A DNA stretch of 12,541 nt, from positions 1 through 12,541 of the forward strand of contig JAGWMT010000072.1 in assembly GCA_028871595.1 (NCBI GenBank). Direction: 5' to 3'. The translations under genes and the position numbers were made by a program. The notes under the pieces were generated by a model. It saw nothing but the letters and a program-made list of their open reading frames with translations. It had not been told where the DNA came from and did no database searches. Shown here piece after piece: positions 10,482-12,541 of this stretch (positions are counted from its first letter, which is position 1; the number at the start of each line of letters is the position of its first letter). This stretch comes from Elusimicrobiota bacterium. Lineage in GTDB: Bacteria > Elusimicrobiota > Elusimicrobia > UBA1565 > UBA9628.

Positions 10482-12541
10482 CTAGCGTTTGGCGACGGTC
10501 GCGTCCGACCCTACCGCGCCCGCGAGGCGGACGATCTCGGCCAGGTGGGCCTTGACCAGCGGATCCGCGGCGCGCGCCTGGGCCCGTTTGGCGTCCCGGG
10601 CCAACGTCCCCAGGTCGGCGCGGGCCAGGGCGACCGCGTCGCCCGGCGCCGAGTCGTTCTGCGCCAAGGCCGACAGCTCGTCGACGTAGGCGCGCTGAAG
10701 TTGGCGGCGCATGGGGGTCACGTCCACGCGGCCCTTGCCGTCGAGCTCGCTCCAAACGGAGCGGTGCACGGCGGAGAAGACCTCCGAGATATTGAGGGCG
10801 GTCTTCGGCTCGAGCTGCGCGTCGATGGCCAGGCGGTTCAGCGTCGCCGGGGCGTAGATGTGGTCCAACGCCTCGCGCTGGACGGACAGGGCCGCCCGCG
10901 GCACGTCCGGCAGGCCGCGGCCCGACGCGGCGTCCATAGGATCGGGCGCGGAGCGCAGCGCCAGTTCCGGCGGGACGGCGAAGGCGCCGGGCGCGAAGAT
11001 GCGGCCGGTCAGGAATTTCAGGGCCTCGCGCTGCTCGGCGGCGGGGACGGGTTTCAGCTGAGGACCGCCGTCATCCGTCGGGCGCCGGTCCGAACGCACG
11101 CCGCCGATGACCGGCAGGATCGTCCGCACGGAGTTTTCGTAGAGGCCGAGACCGCCGTTGAGGGCCGCGTAAGCCGGGGGGACCTGCTCCGGCGTCCGCG
11201 CCGTCGCGGAACGGCCCCACAGGTTGTCGGCGCGCGTGATCAGGGATTCGGCGTACTTGACGGGTTCGTTGCTGAAGTCGAAGCGCTGGGCGTCGGGATT
11301 GATCCCCTTGACGTCCTCGTCCGTGGCGTAGGCCAGGGCGGGATCGGAGTCGCCGCGGCGGGCGATGTCCTGAAGCGCCTTGGCTTTCGCGGCCGGATCG
11401 GTCGGAAGCTGCTGATACCCGTACTGGATCGCCCATTTGTCGTAGGGTCCGGGTTTGGTCTGGAAGTAGATCTGCGGCATACCCGGAACCGGCAGGTTGA
11501 TCGGAACATAGTCCATGATGGAGGAGGACATCAGGCCGTCCTTGCCCTCCTGGTTCATGGGGAGAAGTTCGCTTCCCTTGAAATTATGGCGCAGGCCGAG
11601 CGTGTGGCCGATCTCGTGGACCATCACGTTGGTCAGGTACTCCTGCACGACCTGCTCCTTCTGCGCGTCGGTGATGCCGTGAGCCTGGAGGGCGGCCAGC
11701 TGGGCGGGATCGGGCCGGACGTCCTCGTCGATGGTCGAAGCCAGCTCGGGCTTGCGCATCATTTCCCAGAGGCGGGCGAAATTGTCGCTGAGGGAAACGG
11801 TCGCGGAGTAGATTTCTCCGGTCAGCGGGTTGGCGCGGGGCGGTCCGTAGGACGACCCGGCGGCCGGATCGATGAACCAGCGCACCATGTTGTAGGACGC
11901 GTCGGCCGGATTGAAGCGCGCGCGCTCCTCGGGGCTCATGTCCTTGTCCACTTCCTTGACCACGATGGCGTTGCGCAGCCCCACGGCCTCGAACGCCGAG
12001 TTCCAGGCCAGGATGCCGGCCTTGACCGCGCCGCGGTACTCCTTGGGCATGGCGTCGTCCAGCCACCAGACGATGGGCTTCTTCACGTCGGAAACGGGGG
12101 CGTCGGGCACGGACTTTTCCAGGCGCCAGTGCTCGGCCAGGTGGCGGATCGGGTCGAAGCGGTCCTTGAGTCCGGAGGCGCTGTAGTCTCGGAAGTCGGC
12201 GGTGAAGTAGCCGACGCGCGGGTCCGCCGCGCGTTCGTCGAAGCCCTTGCTGTCGGGCAAGGCGGTGATGCTGTAATGCACGCCGACGGGAATCATGCGG
12301 GAGTCCGGCAAGGTGGGCGACTGGACCGGGATCTGAGGCGCGAAGACGAAGGTCGCGTCCACCTCCAAATTCGAGTGATACCCCGACGCCTTGTCGATCC
12401 GGGTGACGCCTCCGGCCGGCTTCAGCGCGCCCGACGGGATGTCGAAGCTGCTCGCCACCGTCGCCTGGACGTCGGTCAGGTCCGGCAGGAACAGGCCTTC
12501 GGCGGCCACGACCATGTACCCGGCGGCGGGGTTCTCGGTCG
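10482..12541 (-). CDS. Zinc-dependent metalloprotease of the DUF5117/DUF4953 metzincin group, N-terminus beyond the window
   Basis: About 685 residues are visible and the frame is still open at the right edge (TENPAAGYMVV...), so the Met at 12515 is probably internal. The metzincin zinc site HEIGHTLGLRH (11618 down to 11586) fits HExxHxxGxxH, and SIMDY about 35 residues later is the Met-turn. Upstream is the typical WWLDDAMPKEYRGAVKAGIL stretch, then WNSAFEAVGLRNAIVV, and later NPLTGEIYSATVSL, which are characteristic of this family. Members are large exported peptidases with N-terminal DUF5118/DUF5117 domains, often 800 aa or more. The C-terminal 300 residues form a mostly helical region with many Ala/Arg residues. 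The stop is TAG at 10482. Substrate is unknown, and secretion is inferred from the family because the N-terminus is not visible. Confidence 0.9.
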   Translation of the reverse strand, partial: TENPAAGYMVVAAEGLFLPDLTDVQATVASSFDIPSGALKPAGGVTRIDKASGYHSNLEVDATFVFAPQIPVQSPTLPDSRMIPVGVHYSITALPDSKGFDERAADPRVGYFTADFRDYSASGLKDRFDPIRHLAEHWRLEKSVPDAPVSDVKKPIVWWLDDAMPKEYRGAVKAGILAWNSAFEAVGLRNAIVVKEVDKDMSPEERARFNPADASYNMVRWFIDPAAGSSYGPPRANPLTGEIYSATVSLSDNFARLWEMMRKPELASTIDEDVRPDPAQLAALQAHGITDAQKEQVVQEYLTNVMVHEIGHTLGLRHNFKGSELLPMNQEGKDGLMSSSIMDYVPINLPVPGMPQIYFQTKPGPYDKWAIQYGYQQLPTDPAAKAKALQDIARRGDSDPALAYATDEDVKGINPDAQRFDFSNEPVKYAESLITRADNLWGRSATARTPEQVPPAYAALNGGLGLYENSVRTILPVIGGVRSDRRPTDDGGPQLKPVPAAEQREALKFLTGRIFAPGAFAVPPELALRSAPDPMDAASGRGLPDVPRAALSVQREALDHIYAPATLNRLAIDAQLEPKTALNISEVFSAVHRSVWSELDGKGRVDVTPMRRQLQRAYVDELSALAQNDSAPGDAVALARADLGTLARDAKRAQARAADPLVKAHLAEIVRLAGAVGSDATVAKR

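Noticed and set aside
1..12541. tRNA, rRNA, CRISPR array, insertion sequence or phage remnants
   Set aside because: No cloverleaf with a conserved T-arm, no regular direct repeats, and no transposase or integrase motifs were seen by reading both strands. A covariance-model search could not be run.

Overview
The window is chromosomal-looking DNA of high GC content (about two thirds by eye) from a bacterium. No ribosomal RNA, tRNA, transposase, phage gene or CRISPR array is visible, and no single gene fixes the phylum. Signal peptides, a CpaF/VirB11-type secretion ATPase, the FixC/FixX pair and a DUF5117/DUF4953-type metzincin would suit a diderm such as an Elusimicrobiota, Acidobacteriota or deltaproteobacterial lineage. 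That placement is a guess.

Left block (1-3155, all minus strand): a tightly packed series runs leftward from a strong-looking promoter at 3190-3218. It starts with a 605-aa secreted protein carrying an HEFAH zincin-like motif, followed by three small membrane proteins (73, 86 and 74 aa). It ends in the tRNA(Ile)-lysidine synthase gene tilS, cut by the window edge. Stops and starts overlap (TTGA, ATGA) or lie one base apart, so translational coupling is likely. The first and third small membrane proteins are paralogues of each other. The unknown genes look less GC-rich than the rest of the window.

Middle block (3270-8280, plus strand): a phosphinothricin-acetyltransferase-like GNAT enzyme overlaps an exported TPR protein whose C-terminus resembles the end of a Ser/Thr kinase C-lobe without its catalytic part. 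Next come a solitary CpaF/TadA/VirB11 ATPase, a receiver-only response regulator, a FixC-like flavoprotein translationally coupled to a FixX-like ferredoxin with nine cysteines, and a small membrane protein.

Right block (8435-12541): a GabT-like class III aminotransferase on the plus strand meets, with no spacer, a minus-strand pair made of a secreted protein of unknown function and a large metzincin that runs off the right edge.

The most striking unexplained signal is regulatory. Four plus-strand genes without a Shine-Dalgarno sequence (starts 3270, 4774, 7936, 8435) have a TAnnnT hexamer exactly six bases before the start codon. In three of them it is preceded by the extended -10 TG. This would put transcription start on the start codon, i.e. 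leaderless mRNAs. Genes with a leader or lying inside operons (tilS, the TPR gene, the response regulator, fixC, the 209-aa gene) instead show a GGAGG-like site. The window therefore seems to mix two modes of translation initiation.
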